From an uncultured bacterium (GTDB lineage: Bacteria > Planctomycetota > UBA1135 > UBA2386): a stretch of 64,000 bases of DNA. The notes under the pieces were generated by a model, which was not told the DNA's origin, did not search any database, and saw only the letters and a program-made list of their open reading frames with translations. The translations under genes were made by a program, and so were the position numbers. Positions 9,763-18,438 of this stretch are shown piece by piece. How positions within the stretch are numbered: the first letter of the stretch is position 1; each line of letters begins with the position of its first letter. The stretch spans positions 1-64,000 of the forward strand of contig CALCZA010000133.1 of the NCBI GenBank assembly GCA_937906475.1. The letters are read 5' to 3'.

Positions 9763-10682
9763 GCCGCGCCTTCGTCCTCGAAATTAAGGATCGCGTCGAC
9801 GTAGTCCTTGACGACGAACTTCTCGAGGTCATCGATGCCCTCGCCAACGCCGAGGAACTTGACGGGCACCGGCAGCACATCACGAATGCCGAACAGCGCC
9901 CCGCCCTTGGCGGTTCCGTCCATCTTCGCGAGGATCAGGCCAGTGACGGGCGCTGACTTCTGGAACTCACTCGCTTGGCGAATGGCGTTCTGGCCGGTTG
10001 TGCCATCGAGCACCAGTAGCGTCTCGTGCGGAGCGTCGGGTAGTTGCTTTTGCACGACGCGCACGATCTTCTCGAGTTCCGTCATCAGGTTCTTCTGCGT
10101 GTGCAGACGCCCGGCGGTGTCGAGGATCAGGTAGTCGACCTTGCGCGCCTTGGCGGCTGCCGTTGCATCAAACGCAACGGCAGCTGGGTCGGCGCCGGTC
10201 GTTTGCTTGATGATGTCGATGCCGAGGCGATCGGCCCACAGAGTAAGTTGCTCGACGGCTGCAGCACGGAACGTGTCGCCGGCTGCGAGCAGCACCGAGT
10301 TGCCCTGCTGTTTGAGGTGGTTGGCGAGCTTTGCGATCGACGTGGTCTTGCCGGCGCCGTTGACGCCAACGATCAATATGACCGTCGGCCCCTCGGGCGC
10401 GCGGATGATCTCACCTTCGCAGCCGGCCATCATTTCAAGCAGTTTGACGCGCAAGAAGGCCGGGACTTCCTCGGTCGTTTTGATCTCCTTCTTTTTGTAG
10501 GAGATCTTTAGCTCGTCGACGATCTTCGTACCCAGGGGGCCGAGGTCGCTGTTGTAAAGAACCTCCTCGAGTTCATCGAGGAACGCTTCGTCGAGTTGCC
10601 GCCCTTTGAACAGGCGGGAGAGACTCGTCGTCAGGACGTCGCGAGTCTTCTTGAGGGCTTTGAGTAACTTGCCGAACACCAT
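9759..10682 (-). CDS. ftsY: Signal recognition particle receptor
   Basis: GVNGAGKTTSIAKLANHLKQQG, AAGDTFRAAAVEQL, DYLILDTAGRLHTQKNLMTEL. Overlaps the downstream gene by 4 nt (ATGA). Confidence 0.97.
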   Translation of the reverse strand: MVFGKLLKALKKTRDVLTTSLSRLFKGRQLDEAFLDELEEVLYNSDLGPLGTKIVDELKISYKKKEIKTTEEVPAFLRVKLLEMMAGCEGEIIRAPEGPTVILIVGVNGAGKTTSIAKLANHLKQQGNSVLLAAGDTFRAAAVEQLTLWADRLGIDIIKQTTGADPAAVAFDATAAAKARKVDYLILDTAGRLHTQKNLMTELEKIVRVVQKQLPDAPHETLLVLDGTTGQNAIRQASEFQKSAPVTGLILAKMDGTAKGGALFGIRDVLPVPVKFLGVGEGIDDLEKFVVKDYVDAILNFEDEGAA

Positions 10683-10762
10683 TTCGCCGGCGAGTGTCGG
10701 CGAACGATGGGGCGAGCGCCAGTCTTGCCCGCTGAAGACTCATCACCCCGTTGGGCTGGCTG

Positions 10763-11335
10763 CTACTCGGCGGCTTGGGCGTCGCCGCTGCCGGCCGCGC
10801 CTTCGGCCTTCTCGGCGGCTTGCTTGGCGTCGGCGGCCTTCGTGTTCTCGAGGTCGATCCGAATCCGGTCCAGGATGCCATTGACGAATCCGCCGGAGTT
10901 GGCGGTCGAGTATTTCTTGCCAACCTCGATGGCTTCGTTGATGGCGACCTTCGGCGGTACGTCGGCGCAGTACATCAACTCGAACACGGCCATTCGTAGC
11001 ACGTTTCGATCGACGATGGCCATCCGGCGAAGATCCCAGTTGCGCGTCACGGCTTGCAGCTTCTGGTCGATGTTGTCGCGGTTCTTCAGCGTGCCGTCGA
11101 CGAGGCGGGTGGCGAAGTCGACGACTTCACGCTCGCCGGTGTTGAGCGCTCGGTCGTGCGTGTTGGGCAAGCCATCTTCGTTGACCTCTGCTCCTGCAAA
11201 CATCTCGGTGCGACAGACGTCAGCTACCGAACTGCCACTCTCGCTTGCGTATTCCGGACCACGAAGATCAAACTGGAACAGCGCCTGCATGGCGATTTCA
11301 CGAGCACGCGTGCGGCGACGAAGGGGGGCAGTCAT
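10763..11335 (-). CDS. nusB: Transcription antitermination factor NusB
   Basis: RRRTRAREIAMQALFQFD; VLRMAVFELMYCADVPPKVAINEAIEVGKKYSTANSGGFVNGILD. Confidence 0.94.
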   Translation of the reverse strand: MTAPLRRRTRAREIAMQALFQFDLRGPEYASESGSSVADVCRTEMFAGAEVNEDGLPNTHDRALNTGEREVVDFATRLVDGTLKNRDNIDQKLQAVTRNWDLRRMAIVDRNVLRMAVFELMYCADVPPKVAINEAIEVGKKYSTANSGGFVNGILDRIRIDLENTKAADAKQAAEKAEGAAGSGDAQAAE

Positions 11336-11510
11336 GAGAAGGAGCGGGTTACCGGAGAGGGGTCCGGGAATACGGGCACGATGAGACTACCCCATGTGTG
11401 GCCACTAGTCACGCAGTCGACAACCAATGTCGATCGTGGCACCGGGCCTTGTGACGCGTTCGGTTGCCTTGCGGGCGACCTTGCGAGCGCGGTGTCTTGC
11501 GTCTGGGAGG

Positions 11511-11981
11511 TTACGAACGCAGCTGAGGCTTGAGGTTGCTCATCGCCAACGCGGCCATGGCAGCGTCGCTGCCCTTGTTACCGGCGTCACCACCGGCCCG
11601 CGCCAACGCGAGTTCCATGGTGGCGCAGGTCAGGACTCCGAAGCCAATCGGGACATCGAGGTCGAGTTGGACGCGCATCGCCCCGTCGGTCACCCCACTA
11701 CAGATATAGTCGTAGTGGTCGGTGCCGCCGCGAACGATGGCGCCCAGCATGAGTACGGCGTCATATTTGCCAGTCTGCGCCAGCCACTGGCAGGCGGTGG
11801 GCAATTCGAAGGCACCGGAAACCCATGTCACTACGACCTCGTCGTCGGCGACTCCCTGCTCGCGCAGAGTCTGGAGGGCGCCGGCAAGCAGGCGCTCGGT
11901 GACGACTTCATTGAAACGGGCGACAGCAATGCCGATGCGGCGACCGGTGCCGCTGCTGTCGTCTGCAAGAACCTTGACCAT
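11511..11981 (-). CDS. ribH: 6,7-dimethyl-8-ribityllumazine synthase
   Basis: RIGIAVARFNEVVTERLLAGA, VSGAFELPTACQWLAQTGKYDAVLMLGAIVRGGTDHYDYI, VPIGFGVLTCATMELALARAG. Confidence 0.95.
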   Translation of the reverse strand: MVKVLADDSSGTGRRIGIAVARFNEVVTERLLAGALQTLREQGVADDEVVVTWVSGAFELPTACQWLAQTGKYDAVLMLGAIVRGGTDHYDYICSGVTDGAMRVQLDLDVPIGFGVLTCATMELALARAGGDAGNKGSDAAMAALAMSNLKPQLRS

Positions 11982-12260
11982 CGCCGCAGGCTAATGAATG
12001 GCCGGTCCGGATGCACCAGGGCCGTGTCTAGGGGGGGGGCCTTTGTGTCGTTTGTTCGCAGGACAGACGTTCGCATGCGCGTGGGCGAACGCTTTCTTGG
12101 GGTCCGGGTCGAGGACCGCTGGGAGCTCAGTTGCGTCCTTGGAACTGATCCGCTGCAGGCAGGCGTTGTCGATTCGATCGCGGTATCGCGGCAACGCGTC
12201 TGGGTTAAATCGCGGGCCAAGCCTTCCCCGAACAGGCTGTGTTGGGCACGATCGGGGCAC

Positions 12261-12650
12261 ATGTCATCGACTGTGCCGTTTTGGATCGCGTTTATTGCCA
12301 CCGTGTTGTTGCTGGTGATGGCCCTTTTCACCGGCTTCACGAGGAAGCGAAAGGTTCACTTGTGGCTGGGCCCGCTGACCATCGTCTCGCTTGCATTCGC
12401 CATCTGGTTTACCGAGCAGTTGATGCGTCACTACACGTTTCCGGCGGACGAGTTGGCGATTCATTTGGTCTTCGCCAAAGCCGGTGGCCTGATGGCGATC
12501 CCGGTTGTGGTCACTGGCATCTGGTTGTGGCGGAGCGAACGTGCCCGCAAGTGGCACCGAGTCATGGTGTTCTTGTGGCTGGCCAGCGTTGTTACGGCGA
12601 CGGGCACCGGCTTGTGGATGTTCAGTCTCGGCACCGCAAAAATCATCTAG
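12261..12650 (+). CDS. Small integral membrane protein (DUF420-like/cytochrome-oxidase-associated style), about 129 aa
   Basis: MSSTVPFWIAFIATVLLLVMALFTGFTRKRKVHLWLGPLTIVSLAFAIWFTEQLMR..., four predicted TM segments; start trimmed from the track ORF. Confidence 0.55.
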   Translation: MSSTVPFWIAFIATVLLLVMALFTGFTRKRKVHLWLGPLTIVSLAFAIWFTEQLMRHYTFPADELAIHLVFAKAGGLMAIPVVVTGIWLWRSERARKWHRVMVFLWLASVVTATGTGLWMFSLGTAKII

Positions 12651-12676
12651 TCGCCACCGGCACGCGTTACAACACG

Positions 12677-14746
12677 ATGATGCTGAGTCGTGTGGCACTG
12701 TCGTTCTCGCTGTTGCTGGCGAGTGTCTGTTCCCAGCAAGTATCTGGGTCGCAGTTGTCTGGGACTGCAGACGCGTTGCTTGCCCGCGCTGGTGATTCGC
12801 GACCCGTCTACGAACGCGCCTGGCACAAGGTCGATGGGGCGGCGCGGCAGGGCTACGAGTTCTTGCTCGCGCACATGCCGACGGAAGATTTCGCCAAGGT
12901 GCATCCGGCGTTGCTACTCGAGAACGTTCGGCTAGCGCAGGCGGTGCGGGCGTCGGTGTCGTGGGGTGCGGGGTTGTCTGACGAACAGTTCCACAACTAT
13001 GTCGTGCCTTACGCGCAGGCCAACGAGACGCCTGAGTCGTGGCGGCCGGAGATGGTCGCCAAATTCCTGCCGTTGGTCAAAGACTGCAAGACGGCGGGCG
13101 AAGCGGCGCGCAAACTCAACGAGACGATCTTCGATTCTGTTGGCGTGCACTACTCAACCAAGCGTCGCCGCGCCGACCAGTCGCCGAGTGAATCAATCGA
13201 ACAAGGCAAGGCGAGTTGCACCGGCTTGTCGATCCTGTTGGCCGATGCGTGCCGCGCGTGTTGTGTGCCGGCGCGTTTGATCTCGGTGCGCTGGCCGCAC
13301 AAGGCGGGCAACCACACGTGGGTTGAGGTTTGGGATGGCCAGGCGTGGCGGTTCGTTGGTGCTGATGAACCGGATCCCAAGGGCTTCGATCGTGCGTGGT
13401 TTGTTGGTGACGCCAAGCAGTGCGGCGATGCCGATCGGGCCCATCGGGTCTGGGCGGTTTCGTTCCAGAAGACCGGCGAGCGGTTCCGTTCGGGATGGGG
13501 CCCGGAGTTCTGGGGCGAGGATGTCACCAGTCGCTACGCCGGCGCGTCGCAGAAGCGTGCTGACGAAAGCCTACGCGCGCAGGTCGATCGCTATTTCGCT
13601 GCCGATGAGAAGGCCAAGGAGGCGTTCTCGTTCGACATGAACCTCGATGCCGAGCTCAAGACCAAGCAGGGCGACGCGCGCTTGCGCAAGTTGGTTTGGC
13701 AGTCACTTAAGGCATACGATCAGAAGTTCCTGCAGGCGGATCACTCGGCCAATCGCGTGCGCGCTGGTGGCAAAGAGAGTGCGTTTACCGTCAAGGAAGT
13801 CGGCACGAAGCCCGCTGGTGGTTGGCCGCTAGTGATCGCGATGCACGGCGGTGGCGGCGTCGCCAAGAAGGTCAACGACTCGCAGTGGCGTCACATGCAG
13901 GTCTACTACAAGGATCATCCCGAGGCGGGCGGCTACTTGTATTGCGCGCTGCGGGCGCCGACCGACGATTGGAACGGTTTCTACACAGCCTACTTCTATC
14001 CGGTGATCGAGAAGTTGATTCGGCAGTTCGTAGTCTGCAGCGATGTCAACCCAGATCGTGTCATCGCGATCGGCTATAGCCATGGTGGCTACGGTGCGTT
14101 CGCCGTGGGGCCGAAGATGCCGCATCGCTTCGCGGCTGTGCATGCCAGTGCCGCGGCCCCGACCCCTGGACAGTCGGTTGCGGATGGCCTGCACTCATTG
14201 AACTTTTCGTTCATGGTCGGTGGCAACGACACGGCGTATGGACGGCGCGAGCGGTGTGAGCAGTTCGAAGCGCAACTGAAGGCTCTTAAGCGGCTCAACC
14301 CAGGTCGCTACCCAACCAAGTTCACGTTGGTTGAGGGCAATGGTCACGGTGGCTTGCCGGATCGCGACTTGCTGACTGAGTTGCTGGATCATCGTCGGCG
14401 AGGTTCCTCGCAACTTAGTTGGCAAACTACCGATGGCGTGATCAAGGATCACTATTGGCTGCACGTGGAGAATCCGAACCCGGGTCACCGGATCGTGGCC
14501 GCGGTCGATGGTGATGGTCAGATGCAAGTGAGTTCGCCGGTGCCCGTGGAGCTACTCCTTGATGCGCGTCGGGTCGACATGACTCGGGCGCTGAGTGTGC
14601 GGCATGCGCTGCAGCAAGGGGGTGGCAAGTCCGTGACGAAGGCAGAGCAATACAATCCTGCGCCATCGTTGCGCACGTTGTGTCAGACGATGCAGGATCG
14701 AGGCGATCCGAAGTTGGCCGCAACCTGGATTCTTCCTCTCAAGTAA
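12677..14746 (+). CDS. Secreted protein with transglutaminase-like domain fused to an alpha/beta-hydrolase (esterase) domain
   Basis: Signal peptide from ATG 12677/12680. Transglutaminase-type Cys/His/Asp blocks GKASCTGLSILLADACR, NHTWVEVWDGQAWRFVGADEPDP; esterase block IAIGYSHGGYGAFAVG with AMHGGGGVAKK (oxyanion-type) and late GNGHGG. Confidence 0.85.
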   Translation: MMLSRVALSFSLLLASVCSQQVSGSQLSGTADALLARAGDSRPVYERAWHKVDGAARQGYEFLLAHMPTEDFAKVHPALLLENVRLAQAVRASVSWGAGLSDEQFHNYVVPYAQANETPESWRPEMVAKFLPLVKDCKTAGEAARKLNETIFDSVGVHYSTKRRRADQSPSESIEQGKASCTGLSILLADACRACCVPARLISVRWPHKAGNHTWVEVWDGQAWRFVGADEPDPKGFDRAWFVGDAKQCGDADRAHRVWAVSFQKTGERFRSGWGPEFWGEDVTSRYAGASQKRADESLRAQVDRYFAADEKAKEAFSFDMNLDAELKTKQGDARLRKLVWQSLKAYDQKFLQADHSANRVRAGGKESAFTVKEVGTKPAGGWPLVIAMHGGGGVAKKVNDSQWRHMQVYYKDHPEAGGYLYCALRAPTDDWNGFYTAYFYPVIEKLIRQFVVCSDVNPDRVIAIGYSHGGYGAFAVGPKMPHRFAAVHASAAAPTPGQSVADGLHSLNFSFMVGGNDTAYGRRERCEQFEAQLKALKRLNPGRYPTKFTLVEGNGHGGLPDRDLLTELLDHRRRGSSQLSWQTTDGVIKDHYWLHVENPNPGHRIVAAVDGDGQMQVSSPVPVELLLDARRVDMTRALSVRHALQQGGGKSVTKAEQYNPAPSLRTLCQTMQDRGDPKLAATWILPLK

Positions 14747-15414
14747 TGAAGCGGTGCTTGGACCTATTTGTTTTCGATCTTGCGGGCACGACGGTCGTCG
14801 ATGACGACCACGTGTTGCGCTCCTTCTTGCAGGCCGCCAGCGCGTTCGACTTGCCGGTCACGCGTGAGGAGTTGCAGTCGCGCATGGGCTGGCACAAGGC
14901 GAAGGTGTTCGCGAGCTTGCTGCGCGAACATGGGCGCGATCCGGAGCCTGCTCAGTTGATGGCCGAACGCTTTGAGGTGGAGTTCGCCGCGTTGGCTGTG
15001 AGCGAACCGCTACGGCCCACCCCTTTTGCTCATGAGACGTTGGCAGCACTGGAAGCAGGGGGCGTGAAGGTCGCGTTCAACACTGGCTTCACGCGCAATA
15101 CGGCGAACGTCGTGCTTGAAGCGATGGGGTGGCAGGACCGCGTCAGCGTGGCCTCCGACGAAGTTGCGGCGGGGCGGCCCGCTCCCGACTTGATCCTGAG
15201 TGCGATGGCCGCGTGCCAAGTTGACGACCCTGCGCGCGTTGGCGTCGCCGGGGATACGCCCGCCGACCTGCTTGCTGGCAAAGCTGCTAACGCTGGCATG
15301 ATCGTTGGTCTGGGCTGTGGCACGCATACCCTTGAGCAGCTACGCGAACATCCGCACACGCACTTGCTCGCCGATTTGACGACATTGTCCTCTCGGGTGT
15401 TCGGCAATGACTGA
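14746..15414 (+). CDS. HAD-superfamily phosphonatase-like hydrolase
   Basis: LDLFVFDLAGTTVVDDDHVLRSF (DxAGTT), MGWHKAKVF, GVKVAFNTGFTR, ASDEVAAGRPAPDLI, VGVAGDTPADLLAG. ATG overlaps the preceding TAA. Confidence 0.85.
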   Translation: MKRCLDLFVFDLAGTTVVDDDHVLRSFLQAASAFDLPVTREELQSRMGWHKAKVFASLLREHGRDPEPAQLMAERFEVEFAALAVSEPLRPTPFAHETLAALEAGGVKVAFNTGFTRNTANVVLEAMGWQDRVSVASDEVAAGRPAPDLILSAMAACQVDDPARVGVAGDTPADLLAGKAANAGMIVGLGCGTHTLEQLREHPHTHLLADLTTLSSRVFGND

Positions 15415-16534
15415 GCCGTGCAGCGATGTGTTGGTCGTCGGTGGTGGCGTGCTCGGACTGGGGCACGCCATCGCGGCCGTGCGCGCTGGCTTGCGCGTGA
15501 CCTTGTGCGAACGCCATACCGCCGCGCGCGGCGCGTCAGTGCGTAACTTCGGCATGGTGTGGCCGATCGGCCAGCCTCCAGGCGTTGACCAGCAGACCGC
15601 CCTGCGCAGTCGCGAGTTGTGGACGCAGATCGCTTCAGATGCCGGCTTTCGCTGCGCGGCCGTCGGTTCGCTGCACCTCGCCCATGCTGATGATGAGTGG
15701 CGAGTGCTGGAAGAATTTGCGGCAACGTCCCCGATGCTTGACCTGGAATTGCTGACGCCCGAGGAAGTCGTGCAGCGCCAGCCGTGCATCGTGCGGCACG
15801 GTTTGCGCGGCGCGTTGTTCAGTCCGCACGAAGCCAACGTTGATCCTGGCGTTGCGATCGCCGCGATGCATGCGTGGTTGCGGCGGCAAGGTGCCGACGT
15901 TCGTGTCGGTTGTCCCGTGGTTCATGTCGAGCCTGGCATGGCGCGCCTTGCCGACGGCTCGCTTGTGCAAGCGGACCGCACAGTCATTTGTGCCGGTGAT
16001 GACTTCGCATCGCTGTTGCCGGAGGCATTCGTCGATAGTGGCATGTTGCGTTGTCAATTGCAGATGATGGCGCTCGGCCCGCAACCCGAAGGCTTTGTAC
16101 TCGGTCCGATGCTTGCCGCCGGCTTGACGTTGTCGCACTACCAAGGCTTCGCGGCATGCCCGTCGCTGCCTGCTCTGCGCGAACGCCTCGCCCGCGAGTT
16201 CGAGCCACTGCTCGCCCGCGGTATCCACGTCATGGTGTCGCAAGGCGACGATGGCCGCTTGATCGTCGGCGACTCGCACGACTATGAGCCACCGTTTGCG
16301 CCGGGCCTCGATGCGACAACCGAACAGTTGATCCTCGACTACTTGGCGCAGTTCTTCGTAGCCAAGAACGCGCAGGTCTCCCGTCGCTGGACTGGGACTT
16401 ACGCGAAGTGTGCTGACGGTGCTTCGGTGTTCCGCGCGTCACCACTGCCAAGCATCGAAGTCATTACCGGCGTCGGTGGCTCTGGTATGACCCGTTCGCA
16501 AGCTCTGGGTGAGCAGACCATTGCCGCTTGGTAG
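15407..16534 (+). CDS. FAD-dependent oxidoreductase (DAO family, TIGR03364-like)
   Basis: DVLVVGGGVLGLGHAIAAVRAGLRVTLCERH (GxGxxG), SVRNFGMVWPIGQ, TGVGGSGMTRSQALGEQ. Overlaps the HAD gene by 8 nt. Confidence 0.87.
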   Translation: MTEPCSDVLVVGGGVLGLGHAIAAVRAGLRVTLCERHTAARGASVRNFGMVWPIGQPPGVDQQTALRSRELWTQIASDAGFRCAAVGSLHLAHADDEWRVLEEFAATSPMLDLELLTPEEVVQRQPCIVRHGLRGALFSPHEANVDPGVAIAAMHAWLRRQGADVRVGCPVVHVEPGMARLADGSLVQADRTVICAGDDFASLLPEAFVDSGMLRCQLQMMALGPQPEGFVLGPMLAAGLTLSHYQGFAACPSLPALRERLAREFEPLLARGIHVMVSQGDDGRLIVGDSHDYEPPFAPGLDATTEQLILDYLAQFFVAKNAQVSRRWTGTYAKCADGASVFRASPLPSIEVITGVGGSGMTRSQALGEQTIAAW

Positions 16535-16559
16535 TGCACCCGGCGTTACTTGACTTCGT

Positions 16560-17354
16560 TTAGGATCTGGGGCGCGCGAACTCGGTGACGTGATCGAACG
16601 CTTGGGCGCTTTCGAGTAGCAGGCTGTGGCCTGCACCGGCGAAGCAGTGGTGCTGTGCGTTTGGGATCATGGCAGCGGTGGCAACGACCTCGTGTGGCAG
16701 CGTCAGGGTGTCTTCAGAACCGGCGAGACACAGTGTCGGTACACTAATTTGTGGGCACAGCGTCTGGCCGTCGAACGACTGTAGCGCGCGCGCTTGCGTT
16801 TGCATGAAGGCACGCGACTCGGCGCTCGGCTTGGTGCTGCGGATGATGTTGTCAACGACGCCCGCCTTCTGGGTCAGGAAGGTCTCGCCGAACAAGAACG
16901 GGGCGGTCAGTTCGCCGAGGTGCTTGCCATCGATCTCAGTGCACAGCAGTTCGAACCAGCGGTAGACGCGTTTGCTGCGTGCGGTCTGGATCGCCGAACT
17001 ACACAGCATGACGAGTTTGTCGACGCAGTCGTTGTGCATCGATGCCGCACAGAGCGCGACCTTGCCGCCGAGTGACGTGCCGACCAGGGTGACCGGCTTC
17101 GGCAACGTCTTAGCGACGGCGAGCACGTCGTGCGCCGCCTGCGTGAAGTCGAAGATACCGCCGGGCAGGGGGCTCGAGGGCTCAAGGCCGACCGGGTCGA
17201 TCGCAGCGCAGGTGAAACCGTTGCGGGCGAAGCGACGCGGCAGCGTGCCGAACAGGCGGGCGCCGGAACCGAGACCTGGGATCAGCACGATGCTGGGGCC
17301 ATCGCCGGCGCGAGAATAATGGATCCTGCGGCCTTGCCGCTCGACTACTGGCAT
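16560..17354 (-). CDS. Alpha/beta fold hydrolase
   Basis: IVLIPGLGSGARLFGTLPRRFARNGFTCAAID; nucleophile elbow GTSLGGKVAL; SVPTLCLAGSEDTLTLP; GAGHSLLLES. Confidence 0.85.
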   Translation of the reverse strand: MPVVERQGRRIHYSRAGDGPSIVLIPGLGSGARLFGTLPRRFARNGFTCAAIDPVGLEPSSPLPGGIFDFTQAAHDVLAVAKTLPKPVTLVGTSLGGKVALCAASMHNDCVDKLVMLCSSAIQTARSKRVYRWFELLCTEIDGKHLGELTAPFLFGETFLTQKAGVVDNIIRSTKPSAESRAFMQTQARALQSFDGQTLCPQISVPTLCLAGSEDTLTLPHEVVATAAMIPNAQHHCFAGAGHSLLLESAQAFDHVTEFARPRS

Positions 17355-17373
17355 GTGCTACTTGGGAGGCCCA

Positions 17374-18438
17374 CTACTTAGGCGGCATGGGCTGCTTGAT
17401 GTAAGCCTGCTCGATTGCTGGCAGCATCGTCAGCACCACGTCGGCGACCTTTCGAATGCTGTCCGGGTCCATGTTCTCAACGGTGTCTTGCGGCGTATGC
17501 CACGTCGGATTGCTGTTGAGGTCGATCAGGTCGATGGCGGGAATGCCGACGTCGAGGAACGGCTTGTGGTCGTCGGCGGCCGCTTCTGCGCGGTGGTCTT
17601 GGTAGAAGAACTTCTGGTTGCCGGTGGCGACGGCCGCCGACCAACACAGTCTGCGCAGCAGCGTCGTCGAGTAGAGTTCTTCTTGGATGTGCAGGTGTTT
17701 GCTGCCAACCATGTCGAGCAACACCATCGCTTCGATGCGCGGTTCTTCGCCGAGCAATACCGCATCGCGGTGCCGCTTGACGTAGCGCTTGCTGCCAAAC
17801 AGCGCGCGCGCCGCTTCGTTCCAGTTCCAGTCGAGGCTTTCTTCGCCGTCGAAGAACACCAAGTCAATCGTCGCCTGATTCTCCCGCTTCTTCAGAATCG
17901 GTGCGAGCTCGAGCAGCAGTGCCACGGCACTGGCACCATCGTTGGCGCCGACGAAGTGGAAGTTGTGCGCATTGTCCGGGTGGCCCGTGGTGCACTTGGT
18001 GTCGTGGTGGCAAGCGAGCACGATGCGCTGTTTGCTCCTGCCGGGGATCGTCGCCGTCACGTTGCTGAACGTGATGAGTTCTTTGCGATCGGTCCAGGTG
18101 TCGCGCTTACTCGTGATGCCGGCCTTTTTCAGTTGCTGCTCGATGTAGGTTAGCTGCTTGGACCAACCTGGCTGGCCGAAGTAGCGCGGTCCCATCGCAA
18201 CCAGCGATTGCACGTGCAGGAAGGCCTTCTCGCCGAATAAGACGGGCACCTTCTTCGGCTCCAGCGGGATCGTCTTTTTCTTGTCGACCGGCGGCTGGAT
18301 ACGGACGCGGTGCTGGTCTTGCTCCTGCCTAGTTGGATTCTGAGACTTGGTGACGATTGCGGCGCCGATGCAGGCACCGAGGCCGCCGATAGTGAGTGAC
18401 AGGACGATAGACCAGCGCATCATTTGACTCCTACTCAC
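17374..18438 (-). CDS. M28 family zinc peptidase / glutaminyl-peptide cyclotransferase-like
   Basis: VLACHHDTKCT, NFHFVGANDGASAVALLLELA, VFFDGEESLDWNWNEAARALFGSKRYV, DDHKPFLDVGIPAIDLID, WHTPQDTVENMD. Confidence 0.85.
   Translation of the reverse strand: MSRSQMMRWSIVLSLTIGGLGACIGAAIVTKSQNPTRQEQDQHRVRIQPPVDKKKTIPLEPKKVPVLFGEKAFLHVQSLVAMGPRYFGQPGWSKQLTYIEQQLKKAGITSKRDTWTDRKELITFSNVTATIPGRSKQRIVLACHHDTKCTTGHPDNAHNFHFVGANDGASAVALLLELAPILKKRENQATIDLVFFDGEESLDWNWNEAARALFGSKRYVKRHRDAVLLGEEPRIEAMVLLDMVGSKHLHIQEELYSTTLLRRLCWSAAVATGNQKFFYQDHRAEAAADDHKPFLDVGIPAIDLIDLNSNPTWHTPQDTVENMDPDSIRKVADVVLTMLPAIEQAYIKQPMPPK

Noticed and set aside
12030-12040. Run of nine Gs upstream of ribH
   Set aside because: Could be a phase-variable tract or sequencing noise; no coding context makes it interpretable.
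11991-12260. Minus-strand 89-aa ORF (GTG start) with two Cys, abutting the divergent membrane-protein gene
   Set aside because: No recognisable family, low-complexity Pro/Arg/His tail and a start immediately against the opposite gene; not enough support to call.
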